A stretch of 64,000 nucleotides of DNA from Pyrus communis (GCF_963583255.1 NC_084803.1:16007428-16071427), one strand, 5' to 3'; shown: positions 34,184 to 46,940, counted from the first letter of the stretch. The notes: a model not told the origin generated them from the sequence alone. Numbers and translations are program-made.

Positions 34184-37100
34184 TTACACAAGAGACTTGA
34201 AACTTTCTGACCAAAAGTGAGATTTCCGCTTGGCGATAGTATCTCGCGGTGCAAATCTGAGTCCAAACATCTCCTTGAATGCTTGCTCGGGCTCTACTGA
34301 ACCTACCAACTTTGCAACAATTGTGGCACTATCCATGATATGGTCCAGGTTTTGTGTTTTACTCCACAGGAGGTTTGCCAATTGCAACCGCCTATGCTTG
34401 GAATGTAGACTGATACCCCACTTTAGATAGAGGTTATTTCTTTCATCCTCAGAGAGTCGCCTTCGCATTTGCTTGCTCAGCAAGTCTCTCTCACTGGTCA
34501 AAGCCTTCATGCTATTTACAGAATAACACATGTTTAAGTAAATCAAAGCAGGCAATATGTAACAAAGTAAAAACATATCGCCAGTATCTGCAACCTTCTA
34601 TTCTACATCGGTGATAAATGATAGTGAACATACCTCGAAGCGGGTGTCAGAGTTTGGCCATCTTCGAAAGTCTGATTTCCACGCGAAAATGTGTCTTTGA
34701 GGAAGGACAATCTCCTGAGCTCAACCTCCATGTAAATAGAATCACTTGGGTCACCTTTAAATAGGAGGAAGAAGTAAGTCCTGTGAACCAATGACACGTT
34801 GCAGGCATCCCAAAGTTCAATGATCTCTCTTTGCAGCTTGTTGAATTCTGAAGTCCACCTTGAAGGGTTTTCGTCATCAATGGGCATTGGGTCCAAGCCA
34901 ACATCTTTTACATCCCTTGGAGATGGTATGGGCATTGAGTCCATCTCCGGTACCTGCAACACGAGATAATCCATGTTAGAACCTTTATTAATCAGATTGC
35001 CTACAATTTCTCTTCTTTGTGAAGCAATAAAATCAAAATCACTCACCATAGAATCAGCAAGTTGGGTATTGCATTGGCTTTCAGTTATCTTATCATCAGC
35101 TGTGGATTTTGTATCCTGTGCTTTACTGTCACCAATAGCAGCACTTCTTGCAGTTCGTGATAGACTTTCAGTCTCAGCACCATAGTTCAATGAAGGAAGT
35201 TTCTTTTGGAAACCCTCGGGTCTTCCTATAAAACTTTTCTCAAACTCAGTAGCCGGTGTGCTCTCATTCTTCTTCACCAACTCAAACCACCATGGCGACG
35301 AATTAGTCATAAGCCTTGCTTTGCAACTTCTACTCCTCCTTAACATCAAAACCGAGGGGACAAACATTTCTTTCTCGGGAAGCCATTGAGGTGTCCTTTC
35401 AGAAGATGGAACTACAAAACCTTTTTGTTTAGGTAGGGGTGACTCCAATTCCTGATTTGTGCCATCTCCATTTCCGACCGTTGTCAGTCCTGAGGTAGCT
35501 GTGTTTGCTACAGGAGACGACATATTTGAGTTTTGGTATCTGCTAGCACTTGAATCCGATATATTTGATGCTGTGTATCTGTTTGTGCCAGACTCTTCCA
35601 TTTCAATACAGCGAACTTCCTTGCAGAGATCCTCCGAATTTCCATCAGACTGTTCCTTGCTCTCCTCTTGAAGCGGAATACCGTCAGCAAAATTAGGAAT
35701 GCCATCTGATAACCGCCGGGAGGAATCAGTGTGCATGAAATTTTCTTCCAAGTCGCGAAGTTGGAACATTGTCTCCTCTGAACTTGTCCTACTGTCCCCA
35801 TCAGAATACTGAGAGGTGCCAAAAGATCTCACACTGTTGGCTTGTCTGCGAGAGATGGCCAGAACAGGCGCCCCTGCCTTTTGCATTTCAAAGTCCCATG
35901 AATTTCGCACACGTAGTTTGGGGTAATAACGTTCCAGATCCTCCTACGATCATATGAAAAGAAATTGAACTTAGAACAGACAGAGCACATTGCAGTGAAA
36001 CAAAATTCCTCAGTTTATTTTAGTACACATACTTCTGATGGTTTATCATCTCCAAGCACTTGCACCAGATCCTTAACCTGAGATTGAGCAAGGTCTCGTT
36101 GCTGAGTTAGCTCCGATACATCTTTCTTGAGCTTCATAATTGAATAAACAAAACCAAAAAGTTTAGACAAGAAGAAGGAACCTGAATCATGAATAGGGAA
36201 AAATGTACTATGCCTCTTAATATGAGAACCATGGAACAAAGGACAACCAAATTGCTATGGTTTCTAACAAGGTGAGCGCAAGTGAAGATGTTCAGAGATT
36301 TCCACTTGAGAGGACCCGAGAATCATGATACATAATTACAACTAACTAACATCGACAAACATGCTTGATCAAATTGTGGAAAGAACACTTCAGAAAATAT
36401 TTGTAGGTAATTGCGTATTAAAGAGTCAAATTTCACCTCGGCTTTCCATAGTTGGAATTTATTTTTTTGTAACGTCGCTTTTAAATTCTTTCGTGAATCC
36501 GTGATCTTTTAAGAGGTCAGCATAGCTTATGTGTTTCTTTGCCCGGTTTTAGATATTTTGGGGATAGGTCGGAAATGCATTTTTGAGGACCCGACAGATA
36601 ATAATAGAAGCCGTTACCTTTTCAATCTGAAGGTCCTTTTCTCTCAGTAATGTTGAAGAATCAGCTGAAACAATTCTGTGTCCTGAACCTCTCAGCTCAT
36701 TCTCTAGTCTAGTCAATTCTTTCTGCAAATGCTTCACCAATGCTTTATCTGACATGACCACGTTAACCTGTGCGCTTGTTGTCACTTCTTTAGCACAGCT
36801 CGCAAATAAGAGGGTATTTCTTGATTGCTCAACATGGCTATGTGCAGGACTCATGGTACAGATGATGGCAGTTCTAGCATTTCCTCCCAACGAGGACTGC
36901 AGTATGCGGGTTAGCTTTGAATCTCTGTAAGGAACATGCCCACTTCTTCCCTTGCTGCGTTAAACCACAGTATTGAACAATTTATTAAAAATTCTTATTA
37001 TGCTAGAACTTTATTTTACATGAACTTATACAAAGAATCAATAGAAATACTAAGACTCGACATTTCAATTGCACAAAGTAGAATAGGTTTTTGCAAAGAC

Positions 37101-38941
37101 CATAACTGAGAAAATGAAAAACAAGCTATGCAAGCTGACCTGAGCTTACGGATAACAGTGCCCAGAGTTAGTAAACTGCGATTTATGTGGCAACCCTCTT
37201 TCAACCTTGTTCCAGCTGATAACGTCTGGGATGCACGTTCACTTCCAGCAAGATCGACAAAGTTCTGTACAATAAAGAATTGTATCATTCTGTTGTTATC
37301 TTTTATTTCTTTAGTTGTGATTATTTGTTCATTTTTCCCTTTAAAAACTTAATAGTACCTACCACAACAGCTGTAAGAGAGCTTGATTTGTCGTAGCCAA
37401 GAAACTCACGTGCTGAACTTTCAATTACCTGATAAAACCACAACATATTAGACTCTTGAGGTAATTTAACATAATTATTAAGCAAACAAGTATTTCTTAG
37501 CCAAAGAAAAAATAATGTGACATTGTCATACCAATCTGAGAATCTGATGAGATCTGGAGCTTGCTTCATTTAGGGCTGTTTCCCCTATCTGTCTTTGAGC
37601 TGCAAAAATGTATCAAGACATTGTTTGAATTTTCAATCAGACATATGTTGGAAACTTGGAAGACATACTACTTAAGGCATCCTTACCTTCGCAGATACAT
37701 AGAAGTTCTTTGAAATGGTTCCAGTCCGTTAGAGTTTCCTCGGTGAGTTTCTCAACAATTGTACCTCTCTATTAAAAGGCTAACAATTAGTACAGAAACT
37801 TACATATAGGAGTTTTTAAGCGTATCAAAAGCGATATTTACCTCTGGATCATCTAGAAGTCTAAGCGGAGTGGTATCTGCACTAAGGAGGTCCTTAACAG
37901 ATTCGTTGTAGATCTCCATGGCAGAGAACTTCAAATTGAATTCTCTCTCCGTGTGCTACATATGATTCAGATTATTTCATCAAATATGGAAGGACATTAA
38001 TGAAATGCAGAAACAAAAGAATGAAAGATTATTAATAAGTATTCTATAAATTACCTTCTCTATGTAGTCATATATGTCGGCAACAGCGTAATCAGTAATG
38101 CCACTCATGGTATACGTCTTTCCACTGCTTGTTTGTCCATATGCAAAGATACTTGCTGAAAGGAGATTACCACAAAATAAAATGTTTAGGTATTATTCCG
38201 AATTTTCAGTTAAAAAAACTGTGAACTAAATAAGAATAATGACAAAGAAGGGAAAGTAAAATATCTTGACTTACAGTTTATACCGCTGACAACTGAAATA
38301 GCAACTCTCTTGGCTCCTTCTTCGTACACCCGCCTTGTTGAGCAGTCAGTCCCAAATACTCTGTCTGGTACCATGAAAGGAAAAAAAAAAAATACAGATT
38401 TGAAGAGTGAGAATATTTAGATCTAAATCCAAGTGATGTGACACAACTGTAACAACATAGGCTCTGCAAAATGCTTTACCAACAAATTCCCGAAGGTATG
38501 TAGATGAAACAGAAATCTTGACAGAGTCATTAGTATTAATATGACAAAATTTACGGAAAATGATCTCAGAATATGGAGGCGCAAGAGAAAAAAAGACGAT
38601 TGAAATCACAAACATTTCTGAATCTCCTACTGATGGAAACTAATTCTTCACAAACCGCTATGATGGCCAAAAATGGGAATGCATAACCAAAGAAAATCTA
38701 ATTTTGTAAATCTGCAATGTAAGCACTTACCAAATGAATAGGCAGTTGGGTACATGGAGCGTTCGGAAACTGAAAGATTGTTCCTGTATATGATAGTGGT
38801 GTCATTAATGCATTCCCAATCCGACACATCATTTCTAGCAGTCTCCTTCTCAACCAGAGGCCGCAGCCGGACTGAAACAAGTATTCTCTCCCTGTGGCCA
38901 GCCGGCTCTTGCATTGGTTCCTCGCCACCAATGGCCACCAT
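34184..38941 (-). CDS. Kinesin-7 (KIN-7E/F/G-like) motor protein, complete gene
   Basis: Twelve exons with GT-AG borders: 38941..38731, 38364..38275, 38155..38055, 37955..37842, 37768..37687, 37599..37532, 37428..37363, 37264..37140, 36954..36618, 36131..36033, 35943..34634 and 34511..34184. They sum to 2931 nt, 976 residues. The N-terminal motor has VSVRLRPL, the P-loop GQTSSGKT (residues 107-114), switch I SSRSH, switch II VDLAGSE and [11 protein letters not shown] neck/coiled coil follows ([15 protein letters not shown]). The tail ends in the plant-specific kinesin region with [19 protein letters not shown] and [20 protein letters not shown]. Kinesin-7 proteins move toward microtubule plus ends; this plant branch lacks a fixed role. 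A 93-nt part of exon 11 looks like an optional intron. Paralogue assignment within the branch is uncertain. Confidence 0.95.
34954..35046 (-). other. Candidate exitron, 93 nt, inside kinesin exon 11
   Basis: On the coding strand it starts ATG|GTGAGT and ends TTGCAG|GTACC. It is 31 codons with no stop, so both the spliced (945-residue) and retained (976-residue) forms stay in frame. Confidence 0.5.
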
Positions 38942-39873
38942 CTTTCACTCTTACCCTATCTTCGTCCAAAACCCACCTCCAAGAAAGATCGACAACAACA
39001 CTATATGCCGAATATCCAACACATTCCTCTAAAAACCATCAACCATTGACCCTTCTATTCAGATCCCAACAACATTCCTTTCAATTCAACAAAATGCTTT
39101 ATGTTCCCAAATGCTCAATAAAGCAAATGTGCTGCTGGGCTTCCACAGAACACAAGGGCCACCCGAGCTATACACGGACAATCATAATCTGCAATCAACA
39201 GACCAACCATTTGTCAGCGTCGATTCACCGGCATTTTGTTCGGCGTTTTGTGTCGACCATGATACAAAATCTCTTCAAAAATCCAATTTATATTCAGAAA
39301 TGTGAAAGACAAACACATACCCAACACACAAACAAAAAGTGGCCTCTCTATTATAATGGAAAGCTTGGATTTTTTTAACACGGTAGCCGAACCCAGGCTG
39401 TCATAAGTGCTTATTCTAATCCAAACCCGTTTCTGATTAAAAGAGTGTTTTTTCCAAGAATCAAAGAAAAAAAACCAGAGAAAGAAAAACAGAAACTTTT
39501 ATTATTTATTTTTTAATCCTTGGGGAATTCAATCTCTTTCAAGGAATGTTTGTGACCTCCAGAAGTTTAGAGAGAGAGAGAGAGTTAATGGTGGTGGTGT
39601 GAAGTGTGAGGTTTTTTCTGAGGAAACTCATGGTTTTTGGATGCTTCCATCTTTCTAAATTTGGTTTTGTACAGCGAATTCCAAACCCACATTTCCCAAA
39701 AATAGAACATTTGAAATTCAAAAACTCATATCCAATAAAAATCACTAATTTTCTCAGTAATTGCCACACAATGCCAACAAATTCGACCCAAAAATCAGAC
39801 AATTTCTGGATTATCCTAAAAACCCAAATTTAGAAATTGCCCAAAACAAGGTAACTCAGAACGCTGTCACTAC
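38942..39873 (-). other. Probable leader intron of the kinesin gene
   Basis: Lies between the coding exon 1 and the candidate leader donors. Minor open frames on either strand (38914-39378 plus, 39539-39802 minus) have no family motif. Confidence 0.45.
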
Positions 39874-40245
39874 ACATAGTCACCAGAAATCGAAAAAAAA
39901 AAAAATCAACTAAATTACAGTCAAAACACACTAAACATTACCAAACATAGAAATCGATCCGCATTCCGAAAACTTGGAAGCAAAACATGTTAAAATTTTC
40001 TTACCTTCTGCAATCTGAGACCACCATTGTTGAAAGCTTGAAGCTTCAAAGCGATCACCACACAGAGTCACTAGAAATTAAAAAAATTAAATTAAATTAC
40101 AGTGAAAAAAAATACACTCATCATTACGAAACATAGAAATCGATCTGCATTCTGAAAACCCAGAAGCAAAACATGTTAAAATTCTCTTACCTTCTGCAAT
40201 CTAAGACCGCCATTGTTGAAAGCTTGAAGCTTCAAAGAAAACATT
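39874..40245 (-). repeat. 186-bp tandem duplication in the kinesin 5' leader region
   Basis: Two copies, about 39874-40059 and 40060-40245, with scattered differences. Each holds a minus-strand segment AAGCTTTCAACAATGG that runs into CAGAAG|GTAAG, a good donor site at 40005 and 40191. They look like two copies of a non-coding first exon of the kinesin gene, about 1.07 kb and 1.25 kb upstream of its ATG. In each, an ATG (40027, 40213) opens nine codons that stop at the TAA of the donor if unspliced. Confidence 0.65.
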
Positions 40246-41542
40246 TTTTCTGTAATTTTTTGTGAAGAAAAATGTGTGAGTGGTTATGACGTCGACTTCT
40301 GTGATATTTGCTAGTTGCTTTCGGAGCTGCTGCGAGAAGTCATTTATGGCCTTTGAATAAAACTACCGCGCTAACGCAGAAACAAGTAGTTAGACGGGAG
40401 GGAGGAAGGTGTTGAAATGACTGATTTGCCCATGACATTGCACCTAATTTGCGTGGTAACCACTGCTAAAAGAGAATAGCATTGAATAGTGGTCGTGGTA
40501 ACAAATTGTTCTCTACCACAGTAGTGAAAACAAGTGTTACTCTTTAATCATAGCGTGATTTTGAATCTCGTCAACTTCTTAATCTAATAAATCTACCGTT
40601 TGACAAAAATAAAAAAATAATAATAGTCGTTGTAAATTCGGTGGAGCACGTGAGAAGTTATGCTTTTTCTGTTCTAACTTTCGAAAGTAAACTCCCGAAA
40701 GGCTTTCCACCCCCGTGTTAGAATTCTCCTAAAATAAATAGAGAGAAATAAAATTTACAATCCCTAGCGGCAATAAACCGAGGATCGGAATCTAAATAAG
40801 AATAACATTATATAAAGTAAAATTTAGAGAATTGAAATCAAATTCGAAACTTCAAGTATAAAGATAAATATTATTAATAAATTACTCTTTAAACATTGTT
40901 TACAGTCGCTCTTACAAAATAAAATTCTAAATCCGTCCCTAAATATCTAAAAATGGACGGTAATATTTCATTAGTAAATGATAACTACTAACACTAATGC
41001 TTGACGATTTTTTTTTTTTTTTTTTTTTTTTTGTATTTTCTTATCATCCTATTATGCCCACCCACATGTTCTTTCCACTATATTATTAATATTTTAAAAG
41101 ATCATAATCCTTTTTTTATTGAAAGAGATCATAATCCTCAAACTAATAGTATAAAGAACCTTAATCCTTAACTATAAAGTTTCTTCCACCGTAATACATC
41201 AATTAAAGTTCTTAATTAATAATAAATAAATAAAACAGGTTGAACTTAACCAAAATATGAGTAGTAATAGTTCATTCTTCACAAAGTAGAAGTCAAGTAA
41301 TGAACGTCTAGGGTTTTAATAAATTCCTTACAGTATATTGATTCTGAACGTCTAAAGTTAATAAGTGGTGAATTGTATAGCTATGTTTGGATGAGGAAAA
41401 TAAACTAAAATTCGAATAAAAGTCAGAAGTATAAACTGACATGCACTAATTTCTTTGTTTAGATTCATAAACATAAAATTTAGAATTTTCGTGTGAAAAA
41501 AAAATATATATAAAAAAAATAAAAAAGACAAAAAACTAAACC
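40246..41542. other. Kinesin upstream/intergenic region
   Basis: Probable promoter region of the kinesin gene near 40250-40450, then AT-rich spacer with a poly-T run around 41011-41032. No gene supported. Confidence 0.4.
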
Positions 41543-41727
41543 ATGATTGATCACCATCACCACTCACTATCATCACCATTGTCACCACCCACCACCATCA
41601 TCACCACAACCATAATAACCGCAACGCTGCCGCCACCATCACCGCCACCACCACCACCACCATCACCACCACTATCATCACTACTATCACCACTACCATT
41701 TAGATATATATATATATATATATATAT
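41543..41727. repeat. (CCA/CAC)n low-complexity block and (TA)n run
   Basis: 41543-41700 is built of ACC/CAC/CAT trinucleotides and 41703-41727 is a TA run. Open frames on both strands here (His/Pro and Gly/Asp-rich) come from the simple repeat. Confidence 0.9.
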
Positions 41728-41899
41728 TAATGACTCTATATACACATTCGATTCCGTATTTTAAATTTTATTATTTTTTCAGGTTATTCAAATAAAACTG
41801 AAAAAAATATTAGAAGATAAAACTCCATCTTTCAATTATTGTCATTTTGAAATTTGTTAGTAATTTTAAATTTATTCATCCAAACGCGCACAGTGTTAA

Positions 41900-42186
41900 T
41901 GTCACATCCCAGCCCAGGGCGGACCACTTCCCGGGCCCGACTCCACCACCGTAGCACGATATTGTCCGCTTTGGGCCCCGACCACGCCCTCACGGTTTTG
42001 TTTTTGGGAAATCACGAGCAACTTCCCAGTGGGTCACCCATCATGGGATTGCTCAAGCCCCCTTCTCGCTTAACTCCGGAGTTCCTAAGGAACCCGAAAC
42101 CAGTGAGCTCCCAAAAGGCCTCGTGCTAGGTAGGGATAGGAATATACATTTAAGGATCACTCCCCTGGACGATGTGAGATGTCACA
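41900..42186 (-). mobile_element. Cassandra-type TRIM solo LTR carrying a 5S rRNA-like segment
   Basis: Starts TGTCACATCCC and ends GATGTCACA on the plus strand, flanked by GTTAA at 41895-41899 and 42187-42191, an exact 5-bp target duplication. On the minus strand it contains the hallmark of Cassandra: a stretch matching plant 5S rRNA, with AACTCCGGAGTTAAGCG (42083-42067), GATGGGTGACC and CTGGGAAG. In Cassandra these carry the RNA polymerase III internal promoter. 287 bp with one LTR and no internal region, so the element was lost by LTR-LTR recombination. Confidence 0.93.
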
Positions 42187-42191
42187 GTTAA

Positions 42192-43164
42192 TGAATAGAG
42201 TTGTTCTCTTCAACGCATTCCATGTTCAAACAAATTTCCGTCTCGTTAATCTAGCTTAAAATTAAAATATCGCTTCTAATAAAACAGTAATCAAAATTAA
42301 TTAAAACATTGACCCTACCATCACATGAGGAAGGTTTTGATGGAGCCCATATACATGTCTAATACATGTATAATATATACAGAAAATAAATAGTGGCATG
42401 CAGCCATGCAGGCTTTAGTTATAAAATAAAAGGTCAGATAAGGAGTTCTTTATAATATTCTCCCCAAGGGAGAGGCAAAGAAAAAGCTGCAAAACGATGA
42501 GTATGGAGACAGCTTTCTCTTTGACCAGAAAAAGATTAATAATGCATGGAGGGGAGGTTGAGACACACCATGTGAAATTGTGAAGTGGAGATAAAGAGAA
42601 GAAGAAGAAGAAGAAGAAGAAGAAGAAAGGGCCGCTTAAGATTCGTCTTTGATTAGCAGGACCCCATCTCCCTCCCATGCATCTTGCCTAAAAACTCCAC
42701 CGAAAATAAATTATTAATGGAATCCAAAAAATAATATCTAAACATATATAAGAATAAGAGAGTAGTAGATATATAATGAGCATGCAGATTCATTCGACTG
42801 AAAAATGCATTTGCATGTGCAACCACCAACCATTTTTCCATTTTTTAGCTTTATATTCATTGTTGCCGACAGTGATTTTTTTTTTTTTTTTTGGGGTTAT
42901 ATTTCCTTTGTGATGAATTACATACCTCGAATTAATATTGAATTAAATTGCGGTCATTGGAGTTTGCTCAATGATGAATGGGCCATTAAGCAGCAGATAA
43001 GAGTAGATTAGGTTCGGAGTTCAAATCACTTTTATGTAACTAAAGAACAAAAGTAGTGATTTAAAGAGAGACGTTTATGCTATCAATGAACATGTTCTTA
43101 GAGATCAATATTATTAAATATTCAAACCCATGATTTGACTAGAATTATATAAATGATGATTAAT
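42192..43164. other. Spacer with GAA and T runs
   Basis: (GAA)n at about 42598-42628 and poly-T at about 42869-42892. No gene supported; open frames here are short and low in complexity. Confidence 0.4.
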
Positions 43165-43344
43165 GCCTCGTTTGGCACATCATATAAGACATCGGATAGT
43201 ATTATATCATACGAAACAGGTGTTTGGTGAATTTTGTACTAAATAAACACCGGATTATTAATCCAGCCCCACCATTTTTTATACCCCTTACATCTGTTTG
43301 CTAATCCCGTCCAATACCTTGGTATTATTTACTTGGGTTCACAC
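43165..43344. mobile_element. Possible MITE remnant abutting the Harbinger element
   Basis: Starts GCCTCGTTTGGCAC, an end also seen at 50036 (GCCTCGTTTGGCAA), followed in both by a similar course with GTGTTTGGTGAAT (43220) and ACGTTTGGTGAAT (50120). No opposite end or target duplication could be found, so this rests on two-copy similarity alone. Confidence 0.35.
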
Positions 43345-44199
43345 TAAGTGGGGTGTATTCAATTAGGATTTTGAGAGAGTTTCAGGGAATTTAAATCTAT
43401 AGAATTTGAGAGAGTTTGAGAGGAAAAAAAATGAATTCCCAGAGATTTTGAGTGAATTAATTATAACTTCTAGAGAATTCACATGAATTGTAAAAGAATT
43501 CTTTACATGGGGTTAGAGAATTGCAAAGAATTTGATCAACAATTTCCTTCTCTTTACAGTGAAAAAAAAAAGGCTTGATGTATATCAGACTACAAAATTC
43601 TAGGAAATAACTACATGTTTAACCTATAAGGCTGACAGATCATTTTGATGTTTGAAGTTCCAAGCTTCGTAGCCCATGCTACCTGGAACTTGAGAAAATT
43701 CGAAGATTCATGGCTATTGTTCTATTGAATATCCGTAGTAGTATTTATCTTTGTCACAGGAACTTGTTTTCGACTAACTACTGCAGCTCCTCCATTTTTT
43801 TAATGATCTTTGGGTTCATGAGGTCTCTTGCTTCCCTTATTAGAGTGCCTTCCTGGCTAAGATGGTAAGCATCCACAATAGCCTTCATCCAGGTGTGAAG
43901 CTACACCGGCGTCCTGACAAAATATGGCAAGGATAGAAAAGGAGAGCATAGATGAGCTTTCGAAATCCGAGGATAACCATTGAACTTCTTATGATACTAT
44001 AAAAAATCAGTTTCATCCTACTAATACCAAATCGCAATACCAAGTTCACATGCAATGTTTTCAACTAGCTATCAAAGTTAAATTAAACATTGGCTTCCAA
44101 AATCTTGAAAGTTAAGGCTTACAAAATAAACTAGCTATCAAAGTTTTTTAAACATAAATTGCATACTCCAATCCGTAAAAACAATTAATTCTCTATTTC

Positions 44200-45614
44200 T
44201 CATCTTTGAATGCTATTACTCATAGTATATGTCCTCATATTTGTAGCTATGCTAGCTCTCCATGCATTAGCAATCTGTCGTTGTTGCTCTTGAGTTTGAT
44301 TACCTAGTTCATCATCATTTTCTTCAACTTCATATTCATCATCTTCTAGTTCGATTGGAAATTCATCAAAACGACACTCTTTGCGAAGAAAGTTGTGCAA
44401 CCCTGCACAAGCTAACACTAACTCTGCTTGTGTTTTAATTGGAAATGGAGGTGCAGACTTGAAAATTGTGAATCGAGATTTAAATACACCAAATATCCTC
44501 TCCACTCCATTTCTCAAGGAAGCATGTCGAAGATTGAACAACTCATTCGCATTTACGGGGTCACGATCGTTACCAGCAAAATCTTAGAGATGATATCGAA
44601 AACCTTGAAAAAGAGCTAAAAATTGACGACGATTTGCAAATCCACAATCCACTAGAAAAATTTTACCCAAAATTAAAACACATAAAGTTATTATTTATGG
44701 TACGTCCTAGTATAAATAAATAAATGAATGAATGAATATGAACCTTCTAGCACTTTATGTCTATTCCTCCTTGATGCGGCATTATGTAATAGTTTGGAGT
44801 CATGAGCTGAACCCTCCCATCCGCAAAGAATATATATGAATTCCAAATCAAAGTTACAAGTAGCTAATACATTTTGTGATATTTTACCATGACGATCACG
44901 ATAGCTAGCTACTTCAAGTCCCGATACCATTGCTGGTATATGTGTTCCATCAATAGCTCCAACACAATCCTAAAATAATTATAAGAGTTAATACATAGCT
45001 AAGAATATGTTCATGAAACTAGTTTAATCAGAACATGGTTAAGTTAAGTACTGATTACTAACCTTAGAATAAGGGTAAAATCTTGTACTTTCTCTTATTT
45101 TAGTTGGCACTGTGGATCCAGGTTGAACCATCAAATCTGGTGCAATTGTGTTCAAGGCCTTTAAAGCATTGTTGAAATTTTTGCTTGTTGTAAAATGTGA
45201 CCGGCGAAATGTGTCTCGAGTTTGGCAATATCGATAATTTTGACCAATAGTGAGTAGAAATGTAGCAACCATTTCTTCAATACAAATAAATCTTGTACCC
45301 TTCAAATGCGTCTTTTCTGTAAGGACATCGCATAGCTTTAAGAAAACATCCGGATGCATCCTATATAGCACTCGAAATTCTTAAGGATCCTCATTCAATA
45401 CCTTGTTGATATAATCGTATCCAGTTCTACTAATAGGTCGTCGAGCCAATGGACGTTCAATATGATCATCATGTATAATAACCATTAACGCATTTAGCAC
45501 TTGAACTATTGCTTGTACTACCATCAATAGTAACTTAATAGCTTCATGATATTCTTCATCTTCTCTTTCCATTTCCTCTTCACACATGTTTTCAGACATT
45601 ATATAAAGAATCAC
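44200..45614 (-). pseudogene. PIF/Harbinger DDE transposase (nearly intact)
   Basis: Three exons: 45614..45063, 44969..44744 and 44666..44200. The first holds an N-terminal helical region and a helix-turn-helix-type block (RMHPDVFLKLCDVL to FRRSHFTTSKNFNNAL). The second has GAIDGTHIPAM (first catalytic Asp) and GSAHDSKLLHNA (second). The third has LVDCGFANRRQFL and RNGVERIFGVFKSRF (catalytic Glu). It cuts and pastes the element at TWA targets. Defects: a TAA at 45383-45381, where a Gln or Arg is expected, a TAA at 44586-44584, and an exon 3 acceptor that reads GG instead of AG. Otherwise it is well preserved, so the loss looks recent. Confidence 0.9.
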
Positions 45615-45829
45615 CTAAAAAACCAAAACTATATCCATTACAACATAATCGAGAGAAAGGTAAAGAAATAAACTACTTCTTCTATCATTTAAACCAAAGT
45701 CAATGTATTATCAAACAAATTAGATACTCCAAGATCAAATTTGAAATAACCAAACCAAAGTCAAAATGTTATCAAACAAAAGTAAATACTCCAAGATGTA
45801 AACAAATCTAAAATAACCGCATTCACTCC

Positions 45830-46940
45830 ATATTATATTTTATCCATTCTGAGCGTTCTTATGGTGTCATTTTCAAGAACTCTTTTTTCATTCCCAATTT
45901 TTGAACCAACGCAACTGCTTTGTAACAACTAGAAGCATCCAAGTTTGGAGTCTCTTTGATAGCATCCCAAACATTGTTGTTTTTCTCTTCTTCTTTTTTC
46001 TCCTCTTCTTTTTTCTCCATTTCTTTTTTTTTTTTCCTCTATCTTTTTCTCTTTTCTCCGTTATGCTATGAATGCCTTGAATTTCAGTGGCAATTGTAGC
46101 AATCAAATCCATTCCAACAGAAACTTTTTCCATAAGAAAGATATGAGAGGTAGTCCCATTTAATTTTGGTTCAAACTTAGGTTGAGATCTTTTCCTTGGA
46201 AGTCGCTTTTGTATGGGTCGAGCAGTGGGATCCTCAAAATTTGCATCTAGGAAAGATGATGCATAGGATGGCGTTTGGCATAATGGATCAAGTTGCTCGA
46301 CGTTCTCATAAAAGGGAGGAAATTCGTCTACTCTGAATGGCCTACTTTCTTCAACTCTATATGTTGTGGCATCAGTATCATCGCCCAATCCATTTCAGTT
46401 ATTTCCTTTAGCTGTTCCATCACCAAAAACAGTCATCAAATCTTCATAGTCTGCAAATGTCTCTTTGCGAATACCTTGACTCTTTGGGTTAGACTAGCTA
46501 AAACAAAAACATAATAAAATTGTTAAATACAAAATGTATAAACATGAACGATCTTCATGTGTAAATAATATATTCTTTAAATAAAAAATAAAACTCACCC
46601 TAAGGAAACCTTCCCATACTTCATTACTAGCTATGAACTTCTTTGTGACAGGGTCTCAACCAAATCCAGAACTGTGTCTAAAAAGCTAGCAAATTGATTG
46701 AAATCAACCCTTCAATGTTTTCATACGGTTCTTAACATGATCTTCAGTTTTCTTACACCCAAGTTTTTCATTGAGCACGGGAACAATTTTGGCTTCTATG
46801 GTCTACTTGCTTATTATGCCATTAGCATCACACCATCCTTTGTTTACGGCCTCAACAAGTAGCTTTAACAACATGTTGTTCTCTTGCACGGACCACTACT
46901 TATAGTTTCCTTTTGTCTTTTCTTGTTGTGAATCTCTCAT
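45830..46940 (-). pseudogene. Harbinger Myb/SANT-like partner protein (broken)
   Basis: Begins MRDSQQEKTKGNYK, then a stop, then WSVQENNMLLKLLVEAVNKG and WCDANGIISK: the Trp-spaced Myb/SANT-like trihelix found in the second gene of plant PIF/Harbinger elements. The middle (46388-45990) is acidic, then basic with a Lys-rich tract. A frameshift in or after the Lys run leads to NNVWDAIKETPNLDASSCYK and ends ERSEWI, the expected carboxy motif. In the family this protein binds subterminal repeats and imports the transposase to the nucleus. At least three stops. Confidence 0.82.

Noticed and set aside
34973..35957. Several plus-strand frames under the kinesin gene
   Set aside because: Shadows of the 1310-nt coding exon on the minus strand.
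40590..40610. Possible mitosis-specific (MSA) promoter element, AAACGG on the minus strand upstream of the kinesin
   Set aside because: Only part of the consensus is matched and a single copy is present; chance is likely in AT-rich DNA.
41543..41764. His/Pro-rich and Gly/Asp-rich frames on the two strands
   Set aside because: Both come from the same CAC/CCA trinucleotide run and a TA run; simple repeat, not a gene.
41950..42130. Possible true 5S rRNA gene
   Set aside because: Only about half of the 5S sequence is similar, it is divergent, and it sits within an element that has LTR ends and a target duplication: Cassandra.
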